A stretch of DNA of 64,000 bases from Nocardia coubleae NBRC 108252 (GTDB taxonomy: Bacteria > Actinomycetota > Actinomycetes > Mycobacteriales > Mycobacteriaceae). The notes beneath the pieces were generated by a model that saw only the letters and a program-made list of their open reading frames with translations, had not been told where the DNA came from and did no database searches. Positions 26,385 through 35,446 of the stretch are shown here, one piece after another (position 1 is the stretch's first letter; each line of letters opens with the position of its first letter). The position numbers and the translations under genes are program-made. The stretch spans positions 930,001-994,000 of the forward strand of contig NZ_BDBD01000011.1 in NCBI RefSeq assembly GCF_001612805.1, in the 5' to 3' direction.

Positions 26385-27561
26385 TTCCCGGCATCGGCCA
26401 CCACTCGGGTAGCTCTGCCCAGGAACGCAGAGTACTCGGCGGCTGGAACGCACCGGGCTGCCTGATCCGCGCATTGAGCACCGCGGCGTAATCCACGGCT
26501 GCCGAGCACAGGTTCTTCCACCAGGTGGCCCGCCCGTCCACTGTCGGCTGGCCGTAGAGGTCGTTCGCCCAGGACGCCCACACGTGCACATTGTGTCGGT
26601 GCGCGTCGAGAGTGTCGTCTCGGCCGACGAACCGGTCCATCGGCTGTCCCTGACACGACAGGCACGCACACACCGGCGGCCGACTGTCGGCGAACCGCTC
26701 GACGAGCGTCGAGCCCTTGTAGAAGGACATCAGTTCGGCGAGCAATACGGTCGGTGAGGGGTCGTTTCCCCCGCCGAATGGCCGCTGTCCGAACGGGATG
26801 ACGTGGCGAAGGCTGCCGCCGGTGCCGAGGGACGTCGCGTAGGCGCCGTGACTCATGGCGTCGAAGCCGGTGAGATCTGTTCGCAGCACGGCGACATCGC
26901 CTCCCTCGGCCACCAGTCGACGCAAATTCTGGACCGCCTCCGCGTTTCTTCGCATGGGGTCGAACTGTCCACCGAGCAGCACCGCCTTGGGCCGTTCGAG
27001 CCCGGCGGCTGCCGCGATGAGGTGGTCGATGTGAGCGTCGCGCAGCCAGGCGATATCGATCGGCAGACTGACGATGACATCGTCGCGCCCGATCCGGTCG
27101 GCCGTACGGATCACCGCCCTCAGCGCGTCATCATTCCCGGCGCCGAGGTAGCCGGTCGGCGTCAGCGCCAGGTCGGCGCCGCAGTCGCGCTGAGCTTGCA
27201 AGTAGTCGTCGAGTGACAGCGGGAACAGATGTTGCGACTCGTCGTCATCGAGCACGAAAGGCTCGTGCTCGGTGGCCAGGGCACGGCGGTACCCTTCGGG
27301 ATCCCGGAGCAGCAGCAGGTCCGGATGCTCGCGGCGCAGGGTCTTGATCCCGGTGGCCGCCGTCTTGCCCGTCAGCACCAGCCCAGCGACAGGGGTGGGA
27401 AGGGGCACGAGCGCGCGGGCGGTATGCCTGTTGGCGTGCAGCAGGATTCGATCGTGCAGCACGGACACCGGCTCCGGCAGCGGCGTAGGCCCGGACCGGC
27501 GCGCGATGTCGGGCACCTCGGCCCCGCCGCCGTCTTCATTCGATCCGCCCATCCTCGTCAT
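26359..27561 (-). CDS. tRNA-guanine-transglycosylase-like protein
   Basis: A 400-residue protein. The C-terminal part has a Cys cluster VCACLSCQG (C-x-C-x2-C) and a downstream His in DAHRHNVHVW, the layout of the zinc site of TGT-superfamily enzymes, which exchange bases in tRNA or, for DpdA, in DNA. The N-terminal half reads like a TIM barrel (VIVSLPIDIAWLRD, AVLLGGQFDPM). A catalytic Asp cannot be fixed by eye. The ATG at 27561 follows GGGGG; in-frame sequence continues upstream without another ATG until residue -101, so a longer protein is possible. No other queuosine or dpd gene is present. Confidence 0.5.
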   Translation of the reverse strand: MTRMGGSNEDGGGAEVPDIARRSGPTPLPEPVSVLHDRILLHANRHTARALVPLPTPVAGLVLTGKTAATGIKTLRREHPDLLLLRDPEGYRRALATEHEPFVLDDDESQHLFPLSLDDYLQAQRDCGADLALTPTGYLGAGNDDALRAVIRTADRIGRDDVIVSLPIDIAWLRDAHIDHLIAAAAGLERPKAVLLGGQFDPMRRNAEAVQNLRRLVAEGGDVAVLRTDLTGFDAMSHGAYATSLGTGGSLRHVIPFGQRPFGGGNDPSPTVLLAELMSFYKGSTLVERFADSRPPVCACLSCQGQPMDRFVGRDDTLDAHRHNVHVWASWANDLYGQPTVDGRATWWKNLCSAAVDYAAVLNARIRQPGAFQPPSTLRSWAELPEWWPMPGTTARVRAR

Positions 27562-27737
27562 CGAACGACCACCCCCAATTGCCTCGCCGACCGACTCCGA
27601 AAACGATTGTCCCAAGCCGACGGTGCCTTCCGCGCCTAATCGCGTGAACGACGGGAATCCGTCGCAGCGCCCGACGGCCACCGAATACGCGTACGCCGCA
27701 ACCGCACCGCAAGACGCGCCCCAGTAGTCATAGACCC

Positions 27738-27900
27738 CACCGCGCTCGCGCTTGCTGCCGCAGACAACGAACACGCCTGTCCCGAACTCAACCTCGAGAC
27801 ATGTGGCCAACGTCGCCTGTGAAGTGAAAGGAGAAGATTCCGAAGCGTTCGACGAGATCGTCATCTCGGTCGAACGGGACCAGGTGGCTCCAAACCTGTT
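27738..27900 (-). pseudogene. Possible DUF397-like remnant
   Basis: Minus-strand frame reads GATWSRSTEMTISS and then CLEVEFGTGVFVVCGSK. This resembles DUF397 (GA-x-W-x-KSS ... C-V-E-V ... V-x-VRDSK), small proteins usually next to MmyB/XRE regulators. It is in frame with the TGT-like gene without an intervening stop, and lacks a clear start. Weak assignment within an otherwise featureless 27562-28123 gap. Confidence 0.25.
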
Positions 27901-28123
27901 GGTACCGACAATGGCGAGCGTCTCGGTGGTGAGTGCGGGTGGCTGGTCGGCCGGAAACTCTTCGAAACACCAGACGCCCTTGTGCACACGAGGTCGGCCT
28001 GGGCGATCACCCGACGTAGCGCGCGATACAGACGCTGTTGCCCGCCGATAACAGAGGCGACTCACGAAGATCGACCGGACCATTCGAGAAGCACTCTTTC
28101 CAGAACACGGTGATCACGTCGAT

Positions 28124-29317
28124 CTACGGGTACGGCATGACTTCCGGCTGCGCCAGGCCGGTGACGGTTGTGGTGAGGTCGGCGCGGCCGAAGACGGTGT
28201 CGAACCAGGTGCGTAGGTAGGTGCGTTGCAGGTCGATCGAGCGGGCCGGGTCGATGGCACCGACCGCCTTCTGTCGCACCTCATCGGGCAGGAGCCCGGT
28301 GTCGGCGAGACGGGCAAGAATCAGTTGCTGGTCGCAGAACGACATGTGCTGAGTTCCCCGTACCCGCAGTGGGAATTTCAGCCCGGTATTGTTCTGCCAA
28401 TACGGCTCCCAGCCCGGCTCACCGAACCACGGCGAGAACTCGCCGGCCAACATCAGCAGCGGTTGGTCTAGACCGCTCTCGGCGACGGATCCGAGCACAG
28501 GGCCGTCCAAGTTCACCCCCGCCCGGATCCGGTGGTCCTCGTGTAGGGCTTGCATAGTGGTCGACCCCCCGAGCGAGTGGCCGAACATCGCCACCCGGCT
28601 CGAGTCCAGGTTCTCGATGAGTCCGACAGGTAGCGCCTTCGTGCTCCGATCGTCGGTGTGGGCGGCGGTCAGTTCGTCGAGGACGAAGCGGGTGTCGGCC
28701 ACCCGGGTGGGCAGCAACAGGTCACGCAGAACTTCCTGAGGGGAATCCAGCGGTACCTGTGTCAGGGCGGTGCGGCCGTCGGGGAACTCGACGGCGAACG
28801 CTTCGTGGGTGTGATTGAGGGCGACGACCACGTAACCGTGGCTGGCGAGATCCTCGGCTTGGGCGGTGCTCCAGCCGGTGGCGTCGCCCATTCCGGGAGA
28901 GTTCAACAGGACCGGGAACCCGCCATCGCGCTTGCGGACCGGTGCGTCGCGGCGGCTGTGGCTCGAGGCGAGGGTCCAGGTGCCGGCGGGAACGTCGAGC
29001 TCGCTGAGGAATTCCTCCTGCGCGGCCGAAGCACCCGGCGGCATCCACGATGCAGCCTCGGCCGCGGTGTTCTCGGCGGGGTACCAGATCTGGGCCAGCA
29101 CTTCCCGCGGCCCGCCGGTCCACGGATCGGTGCGGTTCCTGTCGATCAGATGCCATTCGGTGACCCCGACCGGGGACAGGCCGGTCGGCGCGGGCAGCTC
29201 CACGCTCACCACGGTCGGCGCCTGCGGAGCCGCAGCACCCAGCCCCGCACCGCTACCTGTTGCGACCAGTGCCATCGCCAGGACTGCCGCGACTCGGCGT
29301 AATCCCTTGCCTGCCAA
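28124..29317 (-). CDS. Exported alpha/beta hydrolase (PAF-acetylhydrolase-like)
   Basis: A 397-residue exported hydrolase. The N-terminus (KGLRRVAAVLAMALVATGS ... AAAPQ) is a signal peptide. The body has VLLNSPGMGDATGWSTAQAE, the nucleophile elbow MFGHSLGGSTTM, a likely Asp in NLDGPVLG or LMLAGEFSP, and a His in RGTQHMSF, as in platelet-activating-factor acetylhydrolase-like esterases. The TTG start follows GGGGGT at a good distance. It stands alone; the substrate is probably an ester lipid. Confidence 0.78.
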   Translation of the reverse strand: MAGKGLRRVAAVLAMALVATGSGAGLGAAAPQAPTVVSVELPAPTGLSPVGVTEWHLIDRNRTDPWTGGPREVLAQIWYPAENTAAEAASWMPPGASAAQEEFLSELDVPAGTWTLASSHSRRDAPVRKRDGGFPVLLNSPGMGDATGWSTAQAEDLASHGYVVVALNHTHEAFAVEFPDGRTALTQVPLDSPQEVLRDLLLPTRVADTRFVLDELTAAHTDDRSTKALPVGLIENLDSSRVAMFGHSLGGSTTMQALHEDHRIRAGVNLDGPVLGSVAESGLDQPLLMLAGEFSPWFGEPGWEPYWQNNTGLKFPLRVRGTQHMSFCDQQLILARLADTGLLPDEVRQKAVGAIDPARSIDLQRTYLRTWFDTVFGRADLTTTVTGLAQPEVMPYP

Positions 29318-29482
29318 TGCCTACCCCCACATCGAATCGGTGATGTGTGGAGCCTACAAGCGCGTACGCCGGGCAGCTTCGTCCAACGGCTGCTTCCAGC
29401 AAGGAGTTCGATAAACGGTCGTTTCCGAACGACCTGTGGATTTCCGATCAAGCTGTCGGCGACGCGCTCCCCCTGCGCTTCG

Positions 29483-29623
29483 CTATCTGCCGAGGTAGTA
29501 AGCGAGCACCAGCACCGCGATCACTGCCACCACGATCTTGATCGTTGTGATGAGGATGGTGATCACCCAACCCACGGCGCTCCGCCCCGCTCGCCAGCCC
29601 AACTCCGACACCTCATCCGCCAT
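29483..29623 (-). CDS. Small single-pass membrane protein
   Basis: From an ATG at 29623 the frame gives 46 residues: a short polar N-terminus (MADEVSELGWRAGRSA) and one long hydrophobic helix (VGWVITILITTIKIVVAVIA) with YYLGR at the end. The open frame extends further upstream (to 29791), so a longer cytoplasmic part is possible. Function unknown. It lies in a poor-coding stretch between the hydrolase and a tRNA-like fragment. Confidence 0.35.
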   Translation of the reverse strand: MADEVSELGWRAGRSAVGWVITILITTIKIVVAVIAVLVLAYYLGR

Positions 29624-29820
29624 CAAGTTCCGCACCGGTTGCTCCCGATCTCGTTCCCGCTGCGGGGTTTCACCATCGGTGTCCCATATTCGCAGTTCAG
29701 GGCATACTTCCGCTTCTGTTCGAGGAGTAGCCGAAGCAATACGGAGTTCCCCGCAGATCGTGATGGAAGGAGCCTTCGATGCGGAGTTCACGCCGGCCCA
29801 CCGGCTGAACTTGCAGGTCA

Positions 29821-29851
29821 GGTGGTCGCAGGTTCAAATCCTCTGCGAAGG
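29821..29851 (+). other. Degenerate tRNA T-arm-like sequence
   Basis: GGTGGTCGCAGGTTCAAATC is nearly identical to the T-arm part of the tRNA-Pro-like fragment at 25537, but the following CTCTGCGAAGG breaks the stem and does not restore a known acceptor strand. Probably a further, decayed attachment-site copy. Confidence 0.3.
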
Positions 29852-29952
29852 CGCTCGGTGACCGCGTAATCGCCGCGAGGAGGCCGGGGTCACCCGTTCG
29901 CCGGCCGAACCGATCGGGTCGGTCCGGCCGGTTCTCGGGTGTGATCGCGGGG

Positions 29953-30138
29953 TCAGGAGATCGCTTGGCTTACGGCGTTGGGGCCGTCGAACGTGCGGTC
30001 GGGCAGGTCCTGCAAAGCGTCGAGGATGTCGGAATCCGCACCGTTGCTGCGGGCGGTGTTCACGATGCCGTCGCGATCGCACGGGTAGTCGATGCCGGAC
30101 AGGTACTTCTGGACCTGGATCGGATTGATCTGGCTCAT
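29953..30138 (-). CDS. DUF2795 protein
   Basis: A 61-residue protein matching DUF2795 across its length: VQKYLSGIDYPCDRDGIVNT, then ARSNGADSDILDALQDLPDR with FDGPNAVSQAI. These small actinobacterial proteins have no established function; the compact helical fold suggests a binding role. The ATG follows AAGGGAG at a good distance. It is 104 bp upstream of, and co-directional with nothing but, the glycosyltransferase end, so it is a single-gene unit. Confidence 0.85.
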   Translation of the reverse strand: MSQINPIQVQKYLSGIDYPCDRDGIVNTARSNGADSDILDALQDLPDRTFDGPNAVSQAIS

Positions 30139-30242
30139 GCTGTGCTCCCTTCGGTTGGATTAGCGGACAACGTGGGGGCCTTACCACCGCGCTCGGCTTT
30201 TAAGCAGGTGCGAAGAGGTCGATGGTTCGTGAGGCACACCGA

Positions 30243-31139
30243 CTAGCCGACGTAGCGGCGGGCGGTGGAGTTGCGTTGGGAGGCTTCGAGCAGGACGAGG
30301 CCCGCCTCGACCTGGGCGGGCAGGACTTTTCGTTCGCGCAATACCCATGGCAGCCCGCGTAGGGCCGCGAATACGGCGGCGGCCGTCGTTCGGTCGGCGG
30401 GGGCCGATCTGAGGATGTCGGCGGTACGGCGGGCCGCGCTGCGGGCCGGTCGGCGCAGCCACAGGGTCCACAGCGTGTTGCGGATTCCGAGCCCGCGACG
30501 GTGGGTGGCGTCGCGGGTGCGGGAGGGCTCGTGGTGGATGATCATGTCTTCCACCCAGCACATCCACCATCCGCGGGCCGCGAGATCCAACGCGAGCAGC
30601 TCTTCCTCGCCCGCGAACCACAGGCGCCGCGAAAAGCCTCCCACCTCCTCGAACGCGCGCACGCGGAAGGCGGACAGGCCGGCCATCACTCCCAGGAGCG
30701 CGGGCCCGGGCAGCCAGTCGGGGCCGGAGATCGGCGAATCGCGGAATTCGGGAGTGATCGGGTCTTCACGCAGGTCGGGTGCGACGAGACAGCGTCCCGT
30801 CACCGATCCCAGGCCGGGATACTCGTCGAGGAGATCCGCCGCGCGAGTCAGCGCACCGGGCTGCCAGCGGGTGTCGTCGTCGCAGAAGGCCACGTAGGGC
30901 GTTCGCACCCGTTCGACGGCGAGGTTTCGACCGAGAGCGCCCAGGTTTTCGGCGGAGCGGATCAATTGCACCTGCGGGTAGTTCGCCGCGACCGCGTCGG
31001 CCGTGCCGTCGGCGGAACCGTTGTCGACGAGGATGATCGGGGCCGCGTCGGGCAGCGCGGTCATATGCGCGAGGGTCTGCAGCAGCTGGTCACGCCGGTC
31101 TCGGGTGATGATGACAACCGTCATCCGGTGTGTCGACAT
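30243..31139 (-). CDS. GT2 family glycosyltransferase
   Basis: A 298-residue GT-A glycosyltransferase of family 2. It starts with the nucleotide-sugar site VVIITRDRRDQLLQTL, has IILVDNGSADGTADAV, ENLGALGRN and the metal-binding YVAFCDDDTRW, and a C-terminal acceptor region with FAGEEELLALDLAARGW. It is predicted to be cytoplasmic and to extend an envelope glycan. It starts 3 bp after the stop of the similar gene upstream, with which it forms a two-gene operon. Confidence 0.9.
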   Translation of the reverse strand: MSTHRMTVVIITRDRRDQLLQTLAHMTALPDAAPIILVDNGSADGTADAVAANYPQVQLIRSAENLGALGRNLAVERVRTPYVAFCDDDTRWQPGALTRAADLLDEYPGLGSVTGRCLVAPDLREDPITPEFRDSPISGPDWLPGPALLGVMAGLSAFRVRAFEEVGGFSRRLWFAGEEELLALDLAARGWWMCWVEDMIIHHEPSRTRDATHRRGLGIRNTLWTLWLRRPARSAARRTADILRSAPADRTTAAAVFAALRGLPWVLRERKVLPAQVEAGLVLLEASQRNSTARRYVG

Positions 31140-31142
31140 CGG

Positions 31143-32018
31143 TCAGCTCCTTGTGTGGGCGAGTTCGAGTGTCCTGGCTCGGGTTTCGATCTCCGGGGGC
31201 AGAGGACGCCGCTGTGCCAACGCTTTCGGCAGTCGTTGGACGATCTGGGCGACGGTCAACAGCGTCTGCGGCTCGCGCACGATCCGGCGAACCAGGTCGA
31301 GCGACTCCGCGGCGCAGTGCCGTAGTGGTCGCCGCATCCAGGTGATCAAGGCGTTGTTGCGCTGTTCGGCCCGCCGCCGCCACGCCTGCGGGGGTCGGTG
31401 GGTGGAGGGGTGATGGTGGGCCCGCACCGTCGGCACGTAACACAGATGCCAACCGCGGGCGGCCAGGTCGAGCGAGAGCAAGCGTTCCTCGGCACCGAAA
31501 TGCAGCAGCGGGCTGAATCCGGCGGCCTGCGCATACGCCTCTTTCCGCACGATCGCCGCACACGCCAGAAAGCCGAGCACCGACGGACCGGGCAGGTCCG
31601 GATCGTGTCCGAGCGGGCTGTCGGCCATCAGTTCGTTGACGGGGTCGTCTCGATGTTCCGAGCCGACGAGTGTGCGGCCGGCGATCAGGCCCACCTGCGG
31701 ATAGGAGTCCAATATCCGTTCGGCTTCGGCGAGCGCGTCGCTTGCCCACCAAGAGTCGTCGTCGCTGAAGGCGACGTACGGTGTTCGGGCGATCGCCACG
31801 CCGAGATTGCGGGCGGCCGCTCCACGATTGTCGGCCAACCGGACAACGTGTACCCCCGGGAAGGTTTCGGCCGTGTCGGCGGTGTTGTCGTCGGATGCGT
31901 TGTCGAGTACGACGATCGCCGGGCGCGGTCGCAGCGCGCACAACTCGGTGAGCGTTCTCGCCAATTCCGTCGCGCGATTTCGAGTGGCGATGACGACCGT
32001 GATCTTGCTCGTACTCAT
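31143..32018 (-). CDS. GT2 family glycosyltransferase (paralogue of the next gene)
   Basis: A 291-residue GT2 enzyme, clearly related to the downstream gene product: VVIATRNRATELARTL, IVVLDNASDDNTADTA, RGAAARN, YVAFSDDDSWW and FGAEERLLSLDLAARGW occur in the same order. Tandem duplication probably produced the pair. Start 32018 was chosen from the family N-terminus (MSTSKITVVIA); an ATG three codons earlier is possible. It is divergent from the glycan operon starting at 32196. Confidence 0.9.
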   Translation of the reverse strand: MSTSKITVVIATRNRATELARTLTELCALRPRPAIVVLDNASDDNTADTAETFPGVHVVRLADNRGAAARNLGVAIARTPYVAFSDDDSWWASDALAEAERILDSYPQVGLIAGRTLVGSEHRDDPVNELMADSPLGHDPDLPGPSVLGFLACAAIVRKEAYAQAAGFSPLLHFGAEERLLSLDLAARGWHLCYVPTVRAHHHPSTHRPPQAWRRRAEQRNNALITWMRRPLRHCAAESLDLVRRIVREPQTLLTVAQIVQRLPKALAQRRPLPPEIETRARTLELAHTRS

Positions 32019-32195
32019 GACGCGCATCCCGGCAGCGGCTCGTCGAGCGACTCCGAAATCGATGTGTCCATCGTGCAGAAATTTGCCCATCCGATGACGA
32101 ATACGCACATGCCTCGACACATACCCGGTGTCCGCCGCGCCAATCAGCGGGGCACCGCGCGGTTTGATCACGCGGCGAACGGCAAGAACTACGGC

Positions 32196-33164
32196 ATGAT
32201 CAGTCCGCGCAGAATTCTTCTGTGGCATGTGCACGGCTCGTGGACTACCGCCTTCGTCCAAGGGCCGCATCGCTATCTGTTACCGGTGACCGACGAGCGC
32301 GGACCCTGGGGCCTCGGCCGTTGCGGACGTGACTGGCCGAATGCCGAAGAGGTCACCGTCGGCGCGTTGCGCGACATCGAGGTGGATGTGATCGTGCTGC
32401 AGCGTCCCGAGGAGATCGACCTCGCGCATCGATGGCTCGGGCGGCGACCCGGCGTCGACATCCCCGCCGTCTATGTAGAGCACAACACCCCACGTCCCAG
32501 CGCGGCGCTGACCGCGCATCCGATGGCGGAGCGAACCGATATACCGGTCGTGCACGTCACCCATTTCAACGAGGTGATGTGGGACAACGGCACGGCGCCC
32601 ACGCGTGTCATCCCGCACGGGATCGTGGATCCCGGTGAGCTCTACACCGGCGAACTGCCCCACGGTGTCGCGCTGATCAACGAGCCGATGCGGCGCGGGC
32701 GGATCACCGGCAGCGATCTGCTGACCCGCTTCGCGCGCGAAGGGCCGGTCGATCTCTACGGGATCGGCGCGCAGGACTTCCGGCCGCAAGGGCCGACCGC
32801 GCATCCGGTCAACGGGATAGCGGATCTGCGGCAGTCGGCATTGCACCCCGAGATGGCCAAGAGGCGGGTCTACCTGCACACCGCGCGGTGGACTTCGCTC
32901 GGGCTGTCGCTGCTGGAAGCCATGCACCTGGGGATGCCGGTGGTGGCGCTGGCGACCACCGAGGCCGTCAGCGCGGTACCGCCCGAGGCGGGCGCTCTCT
33001 CCACGGACGTCACCGCCCTCACCACGAGATTTCGCGAATTGCTGCACGAACCCGATCTGGCGGTGCTCGCGGGGAAATCGGGACGGCAGTTCGCGCTGGA
33101 GCACTACGGCCTCGAGAGCTTCCTGCATCGCTGGGATCGCCTACTGGCCGAGATCACCGAATAA
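32196..33164 (+). CDS. GT4-like glycosyltransferase
   Basis: A 322-residue GT-B fold glycosyltransferase. It starts [20 protein letters not shown], has [13 protein letters not shown] and [13 protein letters not shown] in the middle and ends with the donor-sugar region [20 protein letters not shown] (E-x7-E-like motif) and a final [10 protein letters not shown] helix. It opens the plus-strand sugar cluster and is 31 bp upstream of a second GT4 gene. Confidence 0.85.
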   Translation: MISPRRILLWHVHGSWTTAFVQGPHRYLLPVTDERGPWGLGRCGRDWPNAEEVTVGALRDIEVDVIVLQRPEEIDLAHRWLGRRPGVDIPAVYVEHNTPRPSAALTAHPMAERTDIPVVHVTHFNEVMWDNGTAPTRVIPHGIVDPGELYTGELPHGVALINEPMRRGRITGSDLLTRFAREGPVDLYGIGAQDFRPQGPTAHPVNGIADLRQSALHPEMAKRRVYLHTARWTSLGLSLLEAMHLGMPVVALATTEAVSAVPPEAGALSTDVTALTTRFRELLHEPDLAVLAGKSGRQFALEHYGLESFLHRWDRLLAEITE

Positions 33165-33195
33165 GGGCGGCATCCAGGTCAGGAAAGGCGGAAAC

Positions 33196-34407
33196 ATGAA
33201 GATCGCGATGGTGTCCGAACACGCCAGCCCGCTCGCCACCTTGGGTGGCGTCGATGCCGGCGGACAGAACGTGCACGTCGCGGAGTTGTCCGCGGCCCTG
33301 TGCCGACAGGGTCACGACGTCACGGTGTACACACGGCGCGAGAGCGCGCGGGTGCCCGACACTGTCACCACCGCACCGGGCTATCGCGTGGTGCACGTTC
33401 CGGCGGGACCCGCGCATCCCGTGCCGAAGGACGAACTTCTGCCCTATATGCCGGAATTCGGAAACTTTCTGCGCGCGCGGTGGCGCGACGACTGTCCCGA
33501 TGTGGTGCACGCCCATTTCTGGATGTCGGGTCTGGCCGCTCTGGCCGCGGTTCGCGACACCGATATCCCGGTGGTACAGACTTTTCACGCACTGGGTGTC
33601 GTGAAACGACGGTATCAAGGCAGCGCCGACACCAGCCCGCCCGACCGGCTGCGGCTGGAACAGCAGGTGGCCGAGCAGGCAGACCGAATCATCGCGACCT
33701 GCACCGACGAAGTGTTCGAACTCGCTCGAATGGGAGTTCCGCGCCACCGGACGTCGGTGGTTCCCTGCGGCGTGGACCTGCACCAGTTCTCCCCCGAGGG
33801 CCCGAAAGCCGCGAGAACAGCCGAACACCGCCTCATCAGTGTGGGGCGACTCGTGCCGCGAAAGGGTTTCGACGTCGCCGTCACCGCCCTCGCCGAGCTG
33901 GCCGGGACCGAACTGGTACTGGTCGGCGGACCGGACGGCCGACTGGCCGATGACCCGGAAGCGCAGCGGCTGCTGCGGTTGGCCGACGATCTCGGCGTCG
34001 GCGACCGGCTGCACATGCTCGGCCAGGTGCCTCGAACGCAGATGGCTCCCCTGTTGCGTTCGGCCGACGTCGCGGTGTGCACACCGTGGTACGAGCCGTT
34101 CGGCATCACCCCCCTCGAGGCCATGGCGTGCGGTGTTCCTGTCGTGGCCGCCGCCGTCGGCGGTCTCATCGACACCGTCGTCGACGGCGGCACCGGCACC
34201 TTGGTTCCCCCGCGTGATCCCTCCGGGTTGGCAGCGGCGATCCGCGAACTGATCGACGCGCCCGCACTCCGGCGCCGGTACGGTGCGGCCGGGCACGAGC
34301 GCGTCCATACGCGCTATTCGTGGGACCGGGTCGCGGTGGAGACGCTGCGCGCCTATCGCCGGACCGCGGGCGCACGCGTCGCCGGCGAGCGAAAGCAAGC
34401 ACAGTGA
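33196..34407 (+). CDS. GT4 glycosyltransferase (MshA-like)
   Basis: A 403-residue GT-B glycosyltransferase. The N-terminal loop [19 protein letters not shown] is the pattern seen in MshA and sucrose-synthase-like GT4 enzymes; the donor domain has [25 protein letters not shown] and [19 protein letters not shown]. It probably transfers a sugar from a nucleotide donor to a lipid- or glycan-linked acceptor. Its stop overlaps the start of the epimerase-like gene (GTGA). Confidence 0.92.
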   Translation: MKIAMVSEHASPLATLGGVDAGGQNVHVAELSAALCRQGHDVTVYTRRESARVPDTVTTAPGYRVVHVPAGPAHPVPKDELLPYMPEFGNFLRARWRDDCPDVVHAHFWMSGLAALAAVRDTDIPVVQTFHALGVVKRRYQGSADTSPPDRLRLEQQVAEQADRIIATCTDEVFELARMGVPRHRTSVVPCGVDLHQFSPEGPKAARTAEHRLISVGRLVPRKGFDVAVTALAELAGTELVLVGGPDGRLADDPEAQRLLRLADDLGVGDRLHMLGQVPRTQMAPLLRSADVAVCTPWYEPFGITPLEAMACGVPVVAAAVGGLIDTVVDGGTGTLVPPRDPSGLAAAIRELIDAPALRRRYGAAGHERVHTRYSWDRVAVETLRAYRRTAGARVAGERKQAQ

Positions 34408-35366
34408 GTACCGCCGCGACGCGCGCGTTGGTCACCGGCGGTTGTGGTTTCGTCGGATCCCATCTGTGCGAGCAACTGCTCGCGGCGGGCACCGACGTCG
34501 TCGCCGTCGACAACTTCGCCACCTCCACCCCGGAGAATGTGGCGGGGCTACTGCATCGGCCGGGCTTCGAACTGCTCCAGCACGACGTCACCGAGCCGTT
34601 GCCCGACATCGGCTCCTTCGACGTCATCTACCATCTCGCGTCGGCCGCCTCGCCGCCGGACTATCTGCGACTACCGATCGAGACGCTGCGAGCCGGCTCG
34701 CTGGGCACGACCAACGCCCTGGAACTCGCCGAGCGGGATCACGCGCGTTTCGTACTCGCGTCCACGAGCGAGGTCTACGGCGATCCCGCGGTGCATCCTC
34801 AGCCCGAGAGTTATTGGGGCAATGTCAATTCCGTCGGCCCGCGCAGCGTGTACGACGAAGCCAAGCGGTACGCCGAGGCGTTGACGATGGCGTACCGCCG
34901 CGAGCGCGGGGTCGACACCGGCATCGCCCGGATCTTCAACACCTACGGCCCACGCATGCGCGCCGACGACGGCCGGGTGGTGCCGACGTTCATCGCGCGG
35001 GCGTTGGCGAACGCACCGCTGACCGTGGCGGGCACCGGTGAGCAGACCCGTTCGCTGTGTTACGTCGAGGACACCGTGCTCGGGTTGCGCGCATTGGCCG
35101 GGTCCGATCATCCCGGACCGATCAACATCGGTAATCCGCACGAGTTGTCCGTGCGGGCGCTCGCCGAAGAGATCCGTATCGCCACCGACAGCTCGTCGAC
35201 GCTGGAATACATCGAGGAGGCGGTCGACGATCCGAAGCGGCGCTGCCCGGACATCTCGCTGGCACAACGCGAATTGGGCTGGCAGCCGATGATCACCCGG
35301 ACCGAGGGGTTGCGCCGCACGATCGAGTGGTTCGCCCGGCAGCGATGCGTGGCGCGGACGGTTTAG
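34404..35366 (+). CDS. UDP-glucuronate decarboxylase (UXS)-like SDR
   Basis: A 320-residue extended short-chain dehydrogenase. It has the NAD motif [26 protein letters not shown], the catalytic YDEAKRYAE and, before it, [18 protein letters not shown], a signature of UDP-glucuronate decarboxylases, which make UDP-xylose. The UDP-glucose dehydrogenase at 39738 would supply UDP-glucuronate, so the cluster is self-sufficient for UDP-xylose. The GTG start overlaps the previous stop. Confidence 0.85.
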   Translation: MSTAATRALVTGGCGFVGSHLCEQLLAAGTDVVAVDNFATSTPENVAGLLHRPGFELLQHDVTEPLPDIGSFDVIYHLASAASPPDYLRLPIETLRAGSLGTTNALELAERDHARFVLASTSEVYGDPAVHPQPESYWGNVNSVGPRSVYDEAKRYAEALTMAYRRERGVDTGIARIFNTYGPRMRADDGRVVPTFIARALANAPLTVAGTGEQTRSLCYVEDTVLGLRALAGSDHPGPINIGNPHELSVRALAEEIRIATDSSSTLEYIEEAVDDPKRRCPDISLAQRELGWQPMITRTEGLRRTIEWFARQRCVARTV

Positions 35367-35446
35367 CCCCGACTTAACCGGGTAGCGCGTACGCAGGTAC
35401 CGGCGGGGGTGCAATCTTCCGCCGCCTCGATGAGAAAGGCGAGCCG

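Noticed and set aside
25731..27561. A dpd-type 7-deazaguanine DNA modification system
   Set aside because: Only a TGT-like gene is seen; no preQ0 synthesis, DpdC-K or helicase genes occur in the window.
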